The notes: generated from the letters alone by a model not told the origin. 23,494 nucleotides of DNA from an uncultured Fibrobacter sp. (GCF_937877005.1 NZ_CALEFV010000344.1:1-23494), one strand, 5' to 3'. Counted from the first letter of the stretch, positions 14,623-22,346 are shown. A program made the numbers and translations.

Positions 14623-15720
14623 CTATTCTATAACAGCGGATGCGACGACGCCGTCACCAGCGTACAGCACCAGAATCTGCCCCGGCGCAGCGGCGAACTG
14701 CGGTTCATCGAACCGAACGCGAATCCGGCCCCCCTCCAGGCCGACGATTCGCGCCACGGCGCCGCGATGTCCCAAGCGGATGTGCGCCGTGAGTTCGCCT
14801 TTCAGCAGCGAAGAGCTCTCGCTAACCATCAGGTTCAACTCATTTGCAGAAACTTCAACGCAAGAAAGCAAGCTACGCGGACCGAGTACGACGCGATTCC
14901 TCTTTGCATCGATTGCTACTACAAAAAGCGGCTCCTTCTGTCCGCCAATATTCAGGCCCTTGCGCTGACCGACCGTGTAGTTGACGATACCTCTATGCCG
15001 CCCGAGCACGCGACCTTCGACATCCACGAAATCACCCGGAACCTGGTCGGACTCCTCAAAAAGTACCGAATAGTCTCCACACTCGATAAAATCCTGACTT
15101 TCGCGCTTATCCGCGAAATCCTTCCAGCCAATTTCCGTCGCGAGAGCCTTTACCTGATCCTTGTGCATCTCTCCTAACGGAAACAGCACATTAGCAAGCT
15201 GCTCTGCCGACAGTCGCGACAGAAAGTAAGTCTGATCCTTGCGAACATCTTTCGCCTGGAAAAGGAAAGGCTCATTAGGATTCCTGAAATCAAGACGCGC
15301 GTAATGCCCCGTGGCAAAATAGTCAAAATCAATTCCGAGCTTACGGGCCGCAACCTGCAATGCGCCAAATTTTATTTGCTGATTGCAGCGCACGCATGGA
15401 TTCGGCGTCCGACCGTTGCGGTATTCGCCACGAAAATAATCCAGCACGTTGCGACGGTACTCTTCGGCTACACCCACCACATAATGCGGTATTCCGAGAC
15501 GTTCCGCAACCATCTTCGCCTCGGCAATATTCTTGTCTTCGCTGGGGCCATAACACCCCTCGCGTCCCTCGACGGCAGGCATTTTTACCGAGCCATCCCA
15601 GGTCGCCATAGTCAGCCCGACAACATCGTAGCCATCTTTTTTCAAAAGGTACGCCGACAAGGCGGAATCTACACCGCCCGAAAGCCCGACTGCAACTGTA
15701 CCTTTCTTAAAATTTGCCAT
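14623..15720 (-). CDS. mnmA: tRNA-specific 2-thiouridylase MnmA
   Basis: Adds the 2-thio group to uridine 34 of tRNA-Lys, -Glu and -Gln, using ATP and sulfur relayed from a cysteine desulfurase. The 365-aa protein has the PP-loop SGGVDS (14-19), the catalytic Cys109 in NPCVRCN, ATGHYAR, and the C-terminal beta-barrel region (VNYTVGQRKGLNIGG onward). The second active-site Cys normally lies in ESQ-x-ICF. Here the segment is ESQDFIEC, so a Cys (214) exists but lies about two residues further on. Cys112 could be an alternative partner. An insert EGREGCYGPSED after the first lobe matches a variant seen in some phyla. No Shine-Dalgarno is visible; the promoter lies 27 bases upstream. Confidence 0.92.
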   Translation of the reverse strand: MANFKKGTVAVGLSGGVDSALSAYLLKKDGYDVVGLTMATWDGSVKMPAVEGREGCYGPSEDKNIAEAKMVAERLGIPHYVVGVAEEYRRNVLDYFRGEYRNGRTPNPCVRCNQQIKFGALQVAARKLGIDFDYFATGHYARLDFRNPNEPFLFQAKDVRKDQTYFLSRLSAEQLANVLFPLGEMHKDQVKALATEIGWKDFADKRESQDFIECGDYSVLFEESDQVPGDFVDVEGRVLGRHRGIVNYTVGQRKGLNIGGQKEPLFVVAIDAKRNRVVLGPRSLLSCVEVSANELNLMVSESSSLLKGELTAHIRLGHRGAVARIVGLEGGRIRVRFDEPQFAAAPGQILVLYAGDGVVASAVIE

Positions 15721-15746
15721 GTTAACACTATATGTATTAGTTTACA

Positions 15747-15775
15747 AATATAGACGCGAATTTCCCGTTTGTCCA
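15747..15775 (-). promoter_or_regulatory. Promoter of mnmA
   Basis: Minus strand: -35 TGGACA (15770-15775, within TTGGACA), a 17-bp spacer, and -10 TATATT (15747-15752) followed by TG. The same pattern occurs before the porin gene and aprA. Confidence 0.7.
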
Positions 15776-15804
15776 ATAGAAAAAAACTAGAACTAGCTAT
15801 CACC

Positions 15805-15833
15805 AAAAAGCCCCCCGCAAAAATGCAGAGGGC
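15805..15833 (-). terminator. Rho-independent terminator of the porin-like gene
   Basis: Minus strand GCCCTCTGCA (15824-15833) pairs with TGCGGGGGGC (15810-15819): 10 bp including two G-U pairs, a TTTT loop, then TTTTTGG. Confidence 0.85.
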
Positions 15834-15857
15834 CTCTATTGCACGGAGAGCGAAGTA

Positions 15858-16904
15858 CTACTGAATCGTTGAGGTAAAGCGCGCCGCAAGAGCAACATCA
15901 GACGACTTTGTTTCACTATAGACGCTCACCTGAACCTTGGAGCGTTTCCCGATTTTCTTGATCGCGCTCACGGTCCATGCAAGCTCATCGGCATCCGCTT
16001 CGATCTGGTCGCGATCATTCACGTATTCCAATTCGGCATAAAGGTTATTGAGAATTCCTGCCGTAGGAACTTCTACACCAACGAAGAACGGCGTATAGTC
16101 GCTACCCTGCGCATACTCCGGCTTTATGGCGTTCGGAACCGTCAAGTTTTCGCCATCGCCCGTGGTGATGTAGGCTACTTCACCGTAAAGGCCTAAGTTC
16201 TTCAAGAAGTAGTAGCTTGCGCGACCGGCAATACGATGAGAAACCTCTGCCGTATGCTGAATTGGGTCAAGCACATTGCCGCGATAGGCCGCGCTCAATT
16301 TGGCGTCACCAAACTTGAGAGTTTCTTCTGCACGAATGTAACCCGTGTTAAACTTGGAATCGTAAGTTCCCAGCAAAGCCGTAAAGGTGGAAGGTCCCTT
16401 TTCGAAACCAAATCCGACAGCGTCATGCTGGTAGTCGCGAGCAAGGAAACCTCGTTTCGAAAGATTCACATCCACATAGGTACCGAAATTACCTGCCACC
16501 GTCCAGTCCGTACGGAAACGACCAAACTGAAGATTAAACTTACCGAATGCCGGATTCCACTTGTAATTGGCATAGTAGGTATCGGCACTAATCTTATCAT
16601 AGCTCGTTGTCTTGCCATCTCCATCCTTGATTTTGTTACCGAACGCCGGAGAGAAAATACGCACGTTGATTACAGCATCAAAGCTTTCCGAAGAATACTT
16701 TCCGCCAATGTTTGCACGCAGGAAAGAATTATCAAGCGTGTTATCGGCCTCGTTATCATAAAGAGCCTTGATTGCCTGAGCCTGAACATTTCCAGTAAGC
16801 TTGAAACCTTCATCCTTCGCTTCGTCGGCGGCGAAAGAAGAAGTTGCAAAAATAGAAGATGTAATGGCCACAACGGTGGCAAGCTTTGAAAAATTCTGAT
16901 TCAT
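15858..16904 (-). CDS. Porin-like outer-membrane beta-barrel protein
   Basis: The 348-aa product has a signal peptide (about residues 1-25, cleavage near SSFA-ADEA) and then alternating aromatic and polar strands, many ending in paired aromatics, as in transmembrane barrels (for example DTYYANYKWNPAFGKFNLQFGRFRTDW and GRASYYFLKNLGLYGEVAYI). An acidic N-terminal segment precedes the barrel. AAGGAG lies 7 bases before the ATG. It has its own promoter and terminator and sits directly downstream of the sulfate-assimilation operon. A role in sulfate or sulfonate uptake is possible only by proximity. No specific porin family motif was recognised. Confidence 0.7.
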   Translation of the reverse strand: MNQNFSKLATVVAITSSIFATSSFAADEAKDEGFKLTGNVQAQAIKALYDNEADNTLDNSFLRANIGGKYSSESFDAVINVRIFSPAFGNKIKDGDGKTTSYDKISADTYYANYKWNPAFGKFNLQFGRFRTDWTVAGNFGTYVDVNLSKRGFLARDYQHDAVGFGFEKGPSTFTALLGTYDSKFNTGYIRAEETLKFGDAKLSAAYRGNVLDPIQHTAEVSHRIAGRASYYFLKNLGLYGEVAYITTGDGENLTVPNAIKPEYAQGSDYTPFFVGVEVPTAGILNNLYAELEYVNDRDQIEADADELAWTVSAIKKIGKRSKVQVSVYSETKSSDVALAARFTSTIQ

Positions 16905-16957
16905 TCTTTAACTCCTTGGTTATGGTTGATTTTATTTGTTCTTTTTTTGTGCGCTCA

Positions 16958-16986
16958 AATATAGAAGGGGCTATTTACTTTGTCCA
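16958..16986 (-). promoter_or_regulatory. Promoter of the porin-like gene
   Basis: Minus strand: -35 TGGACA (16981-16986, within TTGGACA), a 17-bp spacer, and -10 TATATT (16958-16963) followed by TG. Confidence 0.7.
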
Positions 16987-17023
16987 ATACTTTAAAATTA
17001 TGCGGAGTTATCGCTTTTTGTTA

Positions 17024-17052
17024 TAAAAAAAATCCCCGGTCAAGCCGGGGAT
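17024..17052 (-). terminator. Rho-independent terminator of the aprA-cysN operon
   Basis: Minus strand ATCCCCGG (17045-17052) pairs with CCGGGGAT (17032-17039) around a 5-base loop, followed by a run of T. It starts 22 bases after the cysN stop. Confidence 0.95.
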
Positions 17053-17073
17053 AACAATGGTGCGCGGCACCTG

Positions 17074-18759
17074 TTACTTTATCACAACTTTTCTGTACGT
17101 GTCAAAAACTGTCCACTTCTTGAAGAATTCCTCACGGCCAATTTCGCCCGCTTCGTCGTATTCACGGAGAAGAAGCGACACGTCTTCGTCGGAGTGAACC
17201 TTGATTTCAAAGCCGCGTCCGTTGATGACCGGGAAACCGTCGTAGAGATACTCTCCCACATCTTTGATTTCGGCGATGCGCTTACCACGCACCTTGACAG
17301 CGACACTATCGCGCAGGATGATGATATCGAAATCGTCGGGATAGTGGTAGCTTTCGCCTGCAGTGGGAATTTCGTCACCTACGGTGTAGTGCTGCCTTAC
17401 GGGCTGTTGCTTCACCACAGAGAGTGTCGCCGTATCGTAGAAGAACTCTTCGAAGATTTCTCCACGACCGTGGCGTTCGCCCTGCACGAATTCAGCCTTC
17501 TCACCTGCAGCAATCTGTCTTTCGAAAAGACCTTCCACGACGCCACATGCCGATGTCGCATGGGTCACGCGGTCAATCAGGATCAGTTCGCCCAAGGTCT
17601 TGTGCTTCTCGAAAAGGTCAACGACAATCGCCTCGGCAAATACAATTTCAACAACGGCGATGCCATTCTTGTTGAGCATTTCAGTAGCCTGGTGTGCGCC
17701 CGTATTCACATCAATCGCATACTCGATTTTAGTGAGTATTCCGGGAATCGTTTTCGTCCCGAGTTTTACAAGGTAGTCCTTGCCGAGCGAAAGCGGTTCG
17801 TCATCCATCCACAGGAGCGAAGCCTTGATCTTCTTGTAGCTACCGATGTCCACACCTTTCGCGAGTACACAGCCCCTGGAAACATCCACTTCACGGTCCA
17901 GCGAAATCGTGACGGGGTCGCCGGAGCGAGCCTCTTCCACATTCCTGTCGCCGCGCAGGATTCCCTTGACAGTCGCCTTCTCGCTGCTCGGAAGGCTTGT
18001 AACCGTATCGCCCACGCGGATTGCGCCCGCTTCGATTTGTCCCTGGAACCCGCGGAAAGTGCGGTCCGGACGGCACACGCGCTGCACGGGCAGGTAAAAT
18101 CCCGCTTCCGTCTGCGCATCGTCTATATCAATGGATTCAAGGTAATCCAGGAGGGCCTTGCCCTGGTACCAGGCGATATTCTTGGATTTCACGGTCACAT
18201 TGTCGCCTTCGGTAGCCGAAAGCGGAATCACGTAGACGCTGTGGAGCGAAAGTTCTGCCGCAAGTTCGTTGATTTGCGCGAGAATCTCTTCGAAGCGTTC
18301 CTGGCTGTAACCTACAAGATCCATCTTGTTCACAGCAAAGACGAAGTAGCGGATACCCATGAGTTTGCAGATGCGGGCGTGACGGCGAGTCTGTACCAGC
18401 ACGCCCTGCGAGGCATCCACGAGAATCACGGAGAGGTCCGCAAACGAGGCGCCCACCGCCATGTTGCGGGTGTATTCCTCGTGCCCCGGGGTGTCAGCCA
18501 CAATAAAGCTGCGGCGATCCGTCGTGAAATAGCGATACGCCACATCAATGGTAATGCCCTGCTCGCGTTCGGCCATCAGGCCGTCCAGCAAAAGGGAATA
18601 GTCAATCTTTCCGCTGCGGCTACCCACCTTGCTGTCAAGTTCCAGAGCCTTTTCCTGGTCAGCGTAAAGCAGCTTGGAATCGTAAAGGATATGCCCGATG
18701 AGTGTAGATTTTCCATCGTCCACGCTACCGCATGTAATAAACTTCAATAGACCTTTCAT
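17074..18759 (-). CDS. cysN: Sulfate adenylyltransferase subunit 1 (CysN), with long C-terminal extension
   Basis: GTPase subunit of ATP sulfurylase: GTP hydrolysis drives formation of APS from ATP and sulfate by CysD. GTP motifs are G1 GSVDDGKST (11-19), G3 DTPGHE (89-94), G4 NKMD (144-147) and G5 SAT (181-183), followed by two EF-Tu-like beta-barrels to about residue 410. The protein has 561 residues, against about 475 in E. coli. Residues from about 412 to the end form an extra part (YHYPDDFDIIILRDSVAVKVRG...VFDTYRKVVIK) that is not an APS kinase: it has no second P-loop. The cysN ATG touches the cysD stop (one-base overlap at 18759), so synthesis is coupled. It is the last gene of the operon. 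Confidence 0.93.
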   Translation of the reverse strand: MKGLLKFITCGSVDDGKSTLIGHILYDSKLLYADQEKALELDSKVGSRSGKIDYSLLLDGLMAEREQGITIDVAYRYFTTDRRSFIVADTPGHEEYTRNMAVGASFADLSVILVDASQGVLVQTRRHARICKLMGIRYFVFAVNKMDLVGYSQERFEEILAQINELAAELSLHSVYVIPLSATEGDNVTVKSKNIAWYQGKALLDYLESIDIDDAQTEAGFYLPVQRVCRPDRTFRGFQGQIEAGAIRVGDTVTSLPSSEKATVKGILRGDRNVEEARSGDPVTISLDREVDVSRGCVLAKGVDIGSYKKIKASLLWMDDEPLSLGKDYLVKLGTKTIPGILTKIEYAIDVNTGAHQATEMLNKNGIAVVEIVFAEAIVVDLFEKHKTLGELILIDRVTHATSACGVVEGLFERQIAAGEKAEFVQGERHGRGEIFEEFFYDTATLSVVKQQPVRQHYTVGDEIPTAGESYHYPDDFDIIILRDSVAVKVRGKRIAEIKDVGEYLYDGFPVINGRGFEIKVHSDEDVSLLLREYDEAGEIGREEFFKKWTVFDTYRKVVIK

Positions 18760-19658
18760 TAGAAATATCCCTCCCTCTTGCGGCGTTCCATGCTGCCCGC
18801 GGCTTCGTTGTCAATGACGCGGGAAGTGCGTTCCGAGGATACTGCGCTCAATGTTTCGTCAATGATTTCGTCAAGTGTGGTGGCGGTCGATTCGATGCCA
18901 CCCGTGAGCGGATAGCAGCCGAGCGTGCGGAAACGAACCGACTTGATTTCGGGCGTTTCACCTTCACGCAGTGGGAAGCGTTCATCATCCACCATGATGA
19001 TGTTGCCGTCGCGTACCACGACCGGGCGCGGGGCTGCAAAGTACAGCGGAACGATATCAATCTTTTCGCGCTTGATGTACTGCCAGATGTCCTTTTCGGT
19101 CCAGTTCGAAATCGGGAAAACGCGGATGCTTTCGCCCTTGTTAATCTTGGTGTTGTAAAGTTTCCACATTTCGGGGCGCTGATTTTTCGGATCCCAGGCA
19201 TGTGCAGAATTGCGAAAAGAGAAAATCCTCTCCTTGGCGCGGGATTTTTCTTCGTCGCGTCGACCGCCGCCAAATGCAGCGGTAAAGCCGTACTTGTTCA
19301 AGGCCTGCTTCAAGGCCTGCGTCTTCATGATATCGGTATAGGCGGCACCGTGGTCAAACGGGTTGATGCCCTGCTTGACGCCATCCTGGTTGATGTATTC
19401 CAGCATTTCGATGCCGAGCTTTTTCGCGATGTTGTCGCGGAACTCGATCATCTCGCGGAACTTCCACATGGTATTCACGTGCAGGAACGGGAAAGGCGGC
19501 TTTTCGGGGTAGAAGGCCTTCATGGCCAAATGCAACATGACGGAACTGTCCTTGCCGATAGAATACAACATCACCGGCTTTTCGCATTCGGCAGCGACTT
19601 CGCGGATGATATAGATGGCTTCGGCTTCCAGATCGTCGAGATGTGAATATTCGCTCAC
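18759..19658 (-). CDS. cysD: Sulfate adenylyltransferase subunit 2 (CysD), GTG start
   Basis: Catalytic ATP-sulfurylase subunit forming adenylyl sulfate (APS) from sulfate and ATP. I place the start at GTG 19658, giving 299 aa (E. coli 302) and the normal N terminus SEYSHLDDLEAEAIYIIREVAAE. AGGAG (19666-19670) lies 7 bases upstream and overlaps the aprB stop. An ATG 57 bases further upstream lies inside aprB. Motifs are the PP-loop SIGKDSS (33-39), AFGGGRRDEEKSRAKER, and the C-terminal ATTLDEII..ERTSRVIDNE...MERRKREGYF. It is fully conventional and the neighbour order (aprA-aprB-cysD-cysN) fits assimilatory sulfate reduction. Confidence 0.94.
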   Translation of the reverse strand: MSEYSHLDDLEAEAIYIIREVAAECEKPVMLYSIGKDSSVMLHLAMKAFYPEKPPFPFLHVNTMWKFREMIEFRDNIAKKLGIEMLEYINQDGVKQGINPFDHGAAYTDIMKTQALKQALNKYGFTAAFGGGRRDEEKSRAKERIFSFRNSAHAWDPKNQRPEMWKLYNTKINKGESIRVFPISNWTEKDIWQYIKREKIDIVPLYFAAPRPVVVRDGNIIMVDDERFPLREGETPEIKSVRFRTLGCYPLTGGIESTATTLDEIIDETLSAVSSERTSRVIDNEAAGSMERRKREGYF

Positions 19659-19665
19659 TGTGAAA

Positions 19666-19670
19666 CTCCT
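19666..19670 (-). promoter_or_regulatory. Ribosome-binding site that decides the cysD GTG start
   Basis: AGGAG on the minus strand, 7 bases before GTG 19658 and overlapping the aprB TAG stop. Confidence 0.8.
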
Positions 19671-19995
19671 AGTATTTGTTCGATTCCTTGGGGTCAATGT
19701 CGATAGTCTTGACACTTCCGTCGTTCAACTCAAAAATCCAACGCACGATATCGTTCTTTTGGCCCTTGACCTTTTCGGTGTGCACCTTGCAGCCCTTGCC
19801 GCCAATGTCTTCGCCGAGAAAGAAGCTGATGGCATGGACCGGGCATTCCTTGATGCACGAGGTGCAACCCCAGCAGTCCTTGGGGTACTTGATATACGCT
19901 TTTTTGCCTTCGTTTATCTTGATTAACGTGCCGGGGCAAACGTCGTGGCAGCGTCTGCATCCGATACACTTGCCTTGATCAATGCTGATGCTCAT
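19669..19995 (-). CDS. aprB: Adenylylsulfate reductase beta subunit-like ferredoxin (AprB)
   Basis: Iron-sulfur partner of the AprA-like flavoprotein; it would pass electrons for reduction of APS to sulfite and AMP. Starting at ATG 19995 the protein has 108 residues, with two [4Fe-4S] motifs: CIGCRRCHDVCPG (Cys10, 13, 16, 20) and CWGCTSCIKECPV (Cys41, 44, 47, 51). A polar tail of about 55 residues follows. Dissimilatory AprB is longer (about 150 residues), so this is the compact form found in assimilatory clusters of strict anaerobes. The start overlaps the last 17 bases of aprA, so the pair is translationally coupled. A longer reading from 20055 lies wholly inside aprA and is unlikely. Confidence 0.88.
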   Translation of the reverse strand: MSISIDQGKCIGCRRCHDVCPGTLIKINEGKKAYIKYPKDCWGCTSCIKECPVHAISFFLGEDIGGKGCKVHTEKVKGQKNDIVRWIFELNDGSVKTIDIDPKESNKY

Positions 19996-21730
19996 AGTTT
20001 CTTTGCCCTTCTGCGGTGAGTTCGCGCAAGATAATTTTGATTTCGCCGTTTTCAAGGCGCGAATTCACGTACTTGCGGAAATGTTCGTTGTCTTTTTCGG
20101 GATAGTCGGTGTTTTCGGCAAAGCTGTGCCAACGCGTTTCGTGACGCGCGGCCAGGTGCGCAATCACGCTCTTGCAGACTGTGAGGCGCTCCTTGAGTTC
20201 ATAGATGTACATGACTTCCTGTAAATCGTTTGCATGCAGGCTTTCCGTGCGCGCCTCAATATTCTTAATTTCTTTAAGAGCAATCGCTAGTTGATTTTCG
20301 CTATAACGATAGCCCGTCTTGATACCGCCTGCATAAGTGTCCATAGCCGCTTGCATTGCTTCTTCAAGGTGTTCGACGGTGTCTCCGCCTTCGTCACGGG
20401 CTTTTTCGAAGGTGTTATTGACTCGTTTGCCAAGGAACTTCTTGATTTCTGCGACATATTCTGCAACCTCCCCTTCCGAAATTTTTTCCAACAGATTCAC
20501 GCTCGATATGTCAGGTCCCTGAGCTTGCCGAAGGGCCGACAAACTCTCTATGTACTCCACGGCGCTCTTCGCCGCAATCTCGCCTTCGGCAAGTGCTCCC
20601 GTCACATACTTTTGCGGGGCACCACCGGCAACGTCACCAGCGGCATAGAGCCCTTCGATGGTCGTCGCGCGCTTGGTATCGACCCAGTAACCGCTTGCGG
20701 TGTGGCCGCCCACGATGTAGGGTTCCGTTCCTTCGATTTCGACATTCGCCTTCGACGGCGTGCCGTTTTCTATCCAGCGAATCGTCTGCGACGGAGCCAT
20801 GTTCAGGTAAGCTTTCAAAAGCGATTCTTCCTGTTCGGGCGTAATCCCGACAGTGCGCAAATAGCATGGCCCGCGGCCTTCCAGATTTTCGGCCACCGTA
20901 CCGTACACGCGTTCCGATGTGGAAATTCCGTACTTGGCCTCGTAAACTTCTCCGAGCGCATTCACCTGCTTCGCACCCACGCCCTGCGCAAGCGTTCCCG
21001 TCGGGGCAAACGTGTCCTTGCAACGCAGCGCAATAAAACGCATCTCGAAGGTCGTCATCTCGGCACCGTGACGGATACCCATGGCATAACCCGCACCCGT
21101 ATTGAACGGCGGGTACCACATCTTGTGCCGCGAAAATCCCGGATTGTTCGGGCGGTAAAGCCCGGCGGCACCGCCCGTCGCGACAATCACAGCGCGCGCC
21201 TCGATGGCGTAAAAAGTATCGTTCTCTATCCCGAAACCGAACGCACCGTCAATCCTGTTGTCGTGAACGGAAAAATCGAAAATGTTCACGTGGTTCAACA
21301 CCTGAACATTCGGAGCCTTCGCAACTTCCGCAGCCAGAATCGGCTTGATGTTTTCGCCGTTGATCTTGATGTTGCGATTTCCTCGCGTCACATATTTGCC
21401 ATCTTTATCTTTCAAGATGACAAGCCCCAACTTTTCCAGATGCGCGGTGACTTCGTTGAACTTCTCGGAGATGGAATAGAGCAAATCCTCGCGGACGATT
21501 CCGTCGGCATCCTTCTTGGCATATTCCACGTAGTCCCTGGGCGTGCGGCCTTCGGTAATGTAGGCGTTCAGGGCGTTTACGCCAGCGGCAAGACAACCGC
21601 TCCGCTTGATGTTCGCCTTTTCGACGACAAGTATCTTGATGCCGGCTTTAGAAGCAGCAATGGCCGCATAACAGCCGGCAGTACCGCCGCCTATGACCAA
21701 CAAGTCCGTCTTGATCCGTTCTATCTTCAC
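19979..21730 (-). CDS. aprA: Adenylylsulfate reductase alpha subunit-like flavoprotein (AprA)
   Basis: FAD enzyme of the fumarate-reductase/AprA superfamily, which reduces APS to sulfite. I choose GTG 21730 (583 aa) because GGAGG (21735-21739) precedes it; a TTG 15 bases earlier would place that site inside the gene. Motifs are the Rossmann FAD loop LLVIGGGTAGCYAA (10-23), GGAAGLYRP, the AprA-typical WYPPFNTGAGYAMGIRHGAEMTTFEMRFIALRCKD (about 205-239), LYAAGDVAGG (361-370), and HETRWHSF (530-537). Residues about 398-407 (SALRQAQGPD) are encoded by a dispersed-repeat sequence inserted in frame. With aprB, cysD and cysN it forms the sulfate-to-sulfite operon. Its promoter has a palindrome in the spacer. 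Confidence 0.9.
   Translation of the reverse strand: MKIERIKTDLLVIGGGTAGCYAAIAASKAGIKILVVEKANIKRSGCLAAGVNALNAYITEGRTPRDYVEYAKKDADGIVREDLLYSISEKFNEVTAHLEKLGLVILKDKDGKYVTRGNRNIKINGENIKPILAAEVAKAPNVQVLNHVNIFDFSVHDNRIDGAFGFGIENDTFYAIEARAVIVATGGAAGLYRPNNPGFSRHKMWYPPFNTGAGYAMGIRHGAEMTTFEMRFIALRCKDTFAPTGTLAQGVGAKQVNALGEVYEAKYGISTSERVYGTVAENLEGRGPCYLRTVGITPEQEESLLKAYLNMAPSQTIRWIENGTPSKANVEIEGTEPYIVGGHTASGYWVDTKRATTIEGLYAAGDVAGGAPQKYVTGALAEGEIAAKSAVEYIESLSALRQAQGPDISSVNLLEKISEGEVAEYVAEIKKFLGKRVNNTFEKARDEGGDTVEHLEEAMQAAMDTYAGGIKTGYRYSENQLAIALKEIKNIEARTESLHANDLQEVMYIYELKERLTVCKSVIAHLAARHETRWHSFAENTDYPEKDNEHFRKYVNSRLENGEIKIILRELTAEGQRNYEHQH
20511..20540. repeat. Dispersed repeat element inside aprA
   Basis: The core GTCCCTGAGCTTGCCGAAGG (from 20515) is a version of a short imperfect palindrome that I recognise from intergenic regions of many bacterial genomes. 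Here it keeps the aprA frame and encodes ALRQAQGPD. Confidence 0.6.
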
Positions 21731-21761
21731 AGCACCTCCGTACAAATGCTTTGTGCCGCCA

Positions 21762-21790
21762 AATATAGAACGCGGCTTTCGCCGCGTCCA
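21762..21790 (-). promoter_or_regulatory. Promoter of aprA-aprB-cysD-cysN with palindromic spacer
   Basis: Minus strand: -35 TGGACG (21785-21790, within TTGGACG), a 17-bp spacer, and -10 TATATT (21762-21767) followed by TG. The perfect palindrome CGCGGC-GAAA-GCCGCG (21771-21786) fills almost the whole spacer and touches the -35, an ideal position for a repressor or a spacer-twisting regulator. Confidence 0.7.
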
Positions 21791-21855
21791 ATACTATCTT
21801 TTTATGATGATTTATAGATTTTTGCTATAACATACAAACTATATCCGCCCCCAAG

Positions 21856-21898
21856 GGGTGCTCCCAGAATCTGGACTTCATCGAAACCAGGAGCACCC
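21856..21898 (-). other. Large stem-loop between hcyD-like gene and aprA
   Basis: Minus strand GGGTGCTCC (21890-21898) pairs perfectly with GGAGCACCC (21856-21864), and an inner CTGG/CCAG pair can also form. It lies 17 bases after the protease stop. No T-run follows, so it may be an RNA 3'-end protector or a weak terminator. Confidence 0.5.
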
Positions 21899-21915
21899 GG
21901 TTGTACGGAAACAAT

Positions 21916-22326
21916 CTATTCTATCTTCAAACCTTCGTTCGTGGCGGTATCGCCCTCGATATGGAAAGAATTGAGCACCGGATGTTCGCGGTCCATGAGC
22001 GAAAGGATCAAGTAGCTCGCCCTGCTATCGTAGGCAAGACGCTTGTCTTCTTCCGACGGGCGCGAAGGGGATTCCGGATGGGAATGCCAGTTGCCCAGCG
22101 GCGAGAGACCGTTTGCACGCATGTCCTTGATGGCGGCAAGCTGTTCTTTGGGGTCCAACGAAAAATGCTCGTTCGAATGGTCGATATTCGTAAGCAGATA
22201 GACCTTCTCGATATGCTTGTCGCCACCTTCGATGCGCCCCGCAATCAGCCCGCAGGCCTCTTCGGGGAGGTTCTGTTGGGCGTGCGCGAGGATTTTTTCA
22301 TATTCAGATTTCGGTAATGTAATCAT
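21916..22326 (-). CDS. JAMM/MPN+ metalloprotease (Mov34/M67 family, HcyD-like)
   Basis: Zinc protease that in sulfur-carrier systems trims the carrier C terminus and releases the finished amino acid from it. The ATG at 22326 follows AAGGA by 7 bases; an ATG 18 bases upstream lies before that site and is less likely. The 136-aa protein has the full JAMM set: Glu22 or Glu23 (PEEACGLIAG), then HSHP with His81 and His83, and Asp94 in SPSRPSEED. It belongs with the upstream E1-like and ThiS-like genes; the carrier's extra C-terminal Cys gives this protease an obvious substrate. Homologues are Mec+ (cysteine) and HcyD (homocysteine). Which product is made here is inferred only from the metY gene. 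Confidence 0.85.
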   Translation of the reverse strand: MITLPKSEYEKILAHAQQNLPEEACGLIAGRIEGGDKHIEKVYLLTNIDHSNEHFSLDPKEQLAAIKDMRANGLSPLGNWHSHPESPSRPSEEDKRLAYDSRASYLILSLMDREHPVLNSFHIEGDTATNEGLKIE

Positions 22327-22346
22327 TTGAAATTCCTTTTCCATGG

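Noticed and set aside
19659..19715. Upstream ATG start for cysD
   Set aside because: It lies inside aprB, lacks a ribosome-binding site and adds residues absent from CysD proteins; GTG 19658 fits both.
21802..21915. The protease frame stays open for 37 codons after its TAG stop
   Set aside because: An open run this short is expected by chance, the stretch contains the stem-loop, and the protease is already full length.
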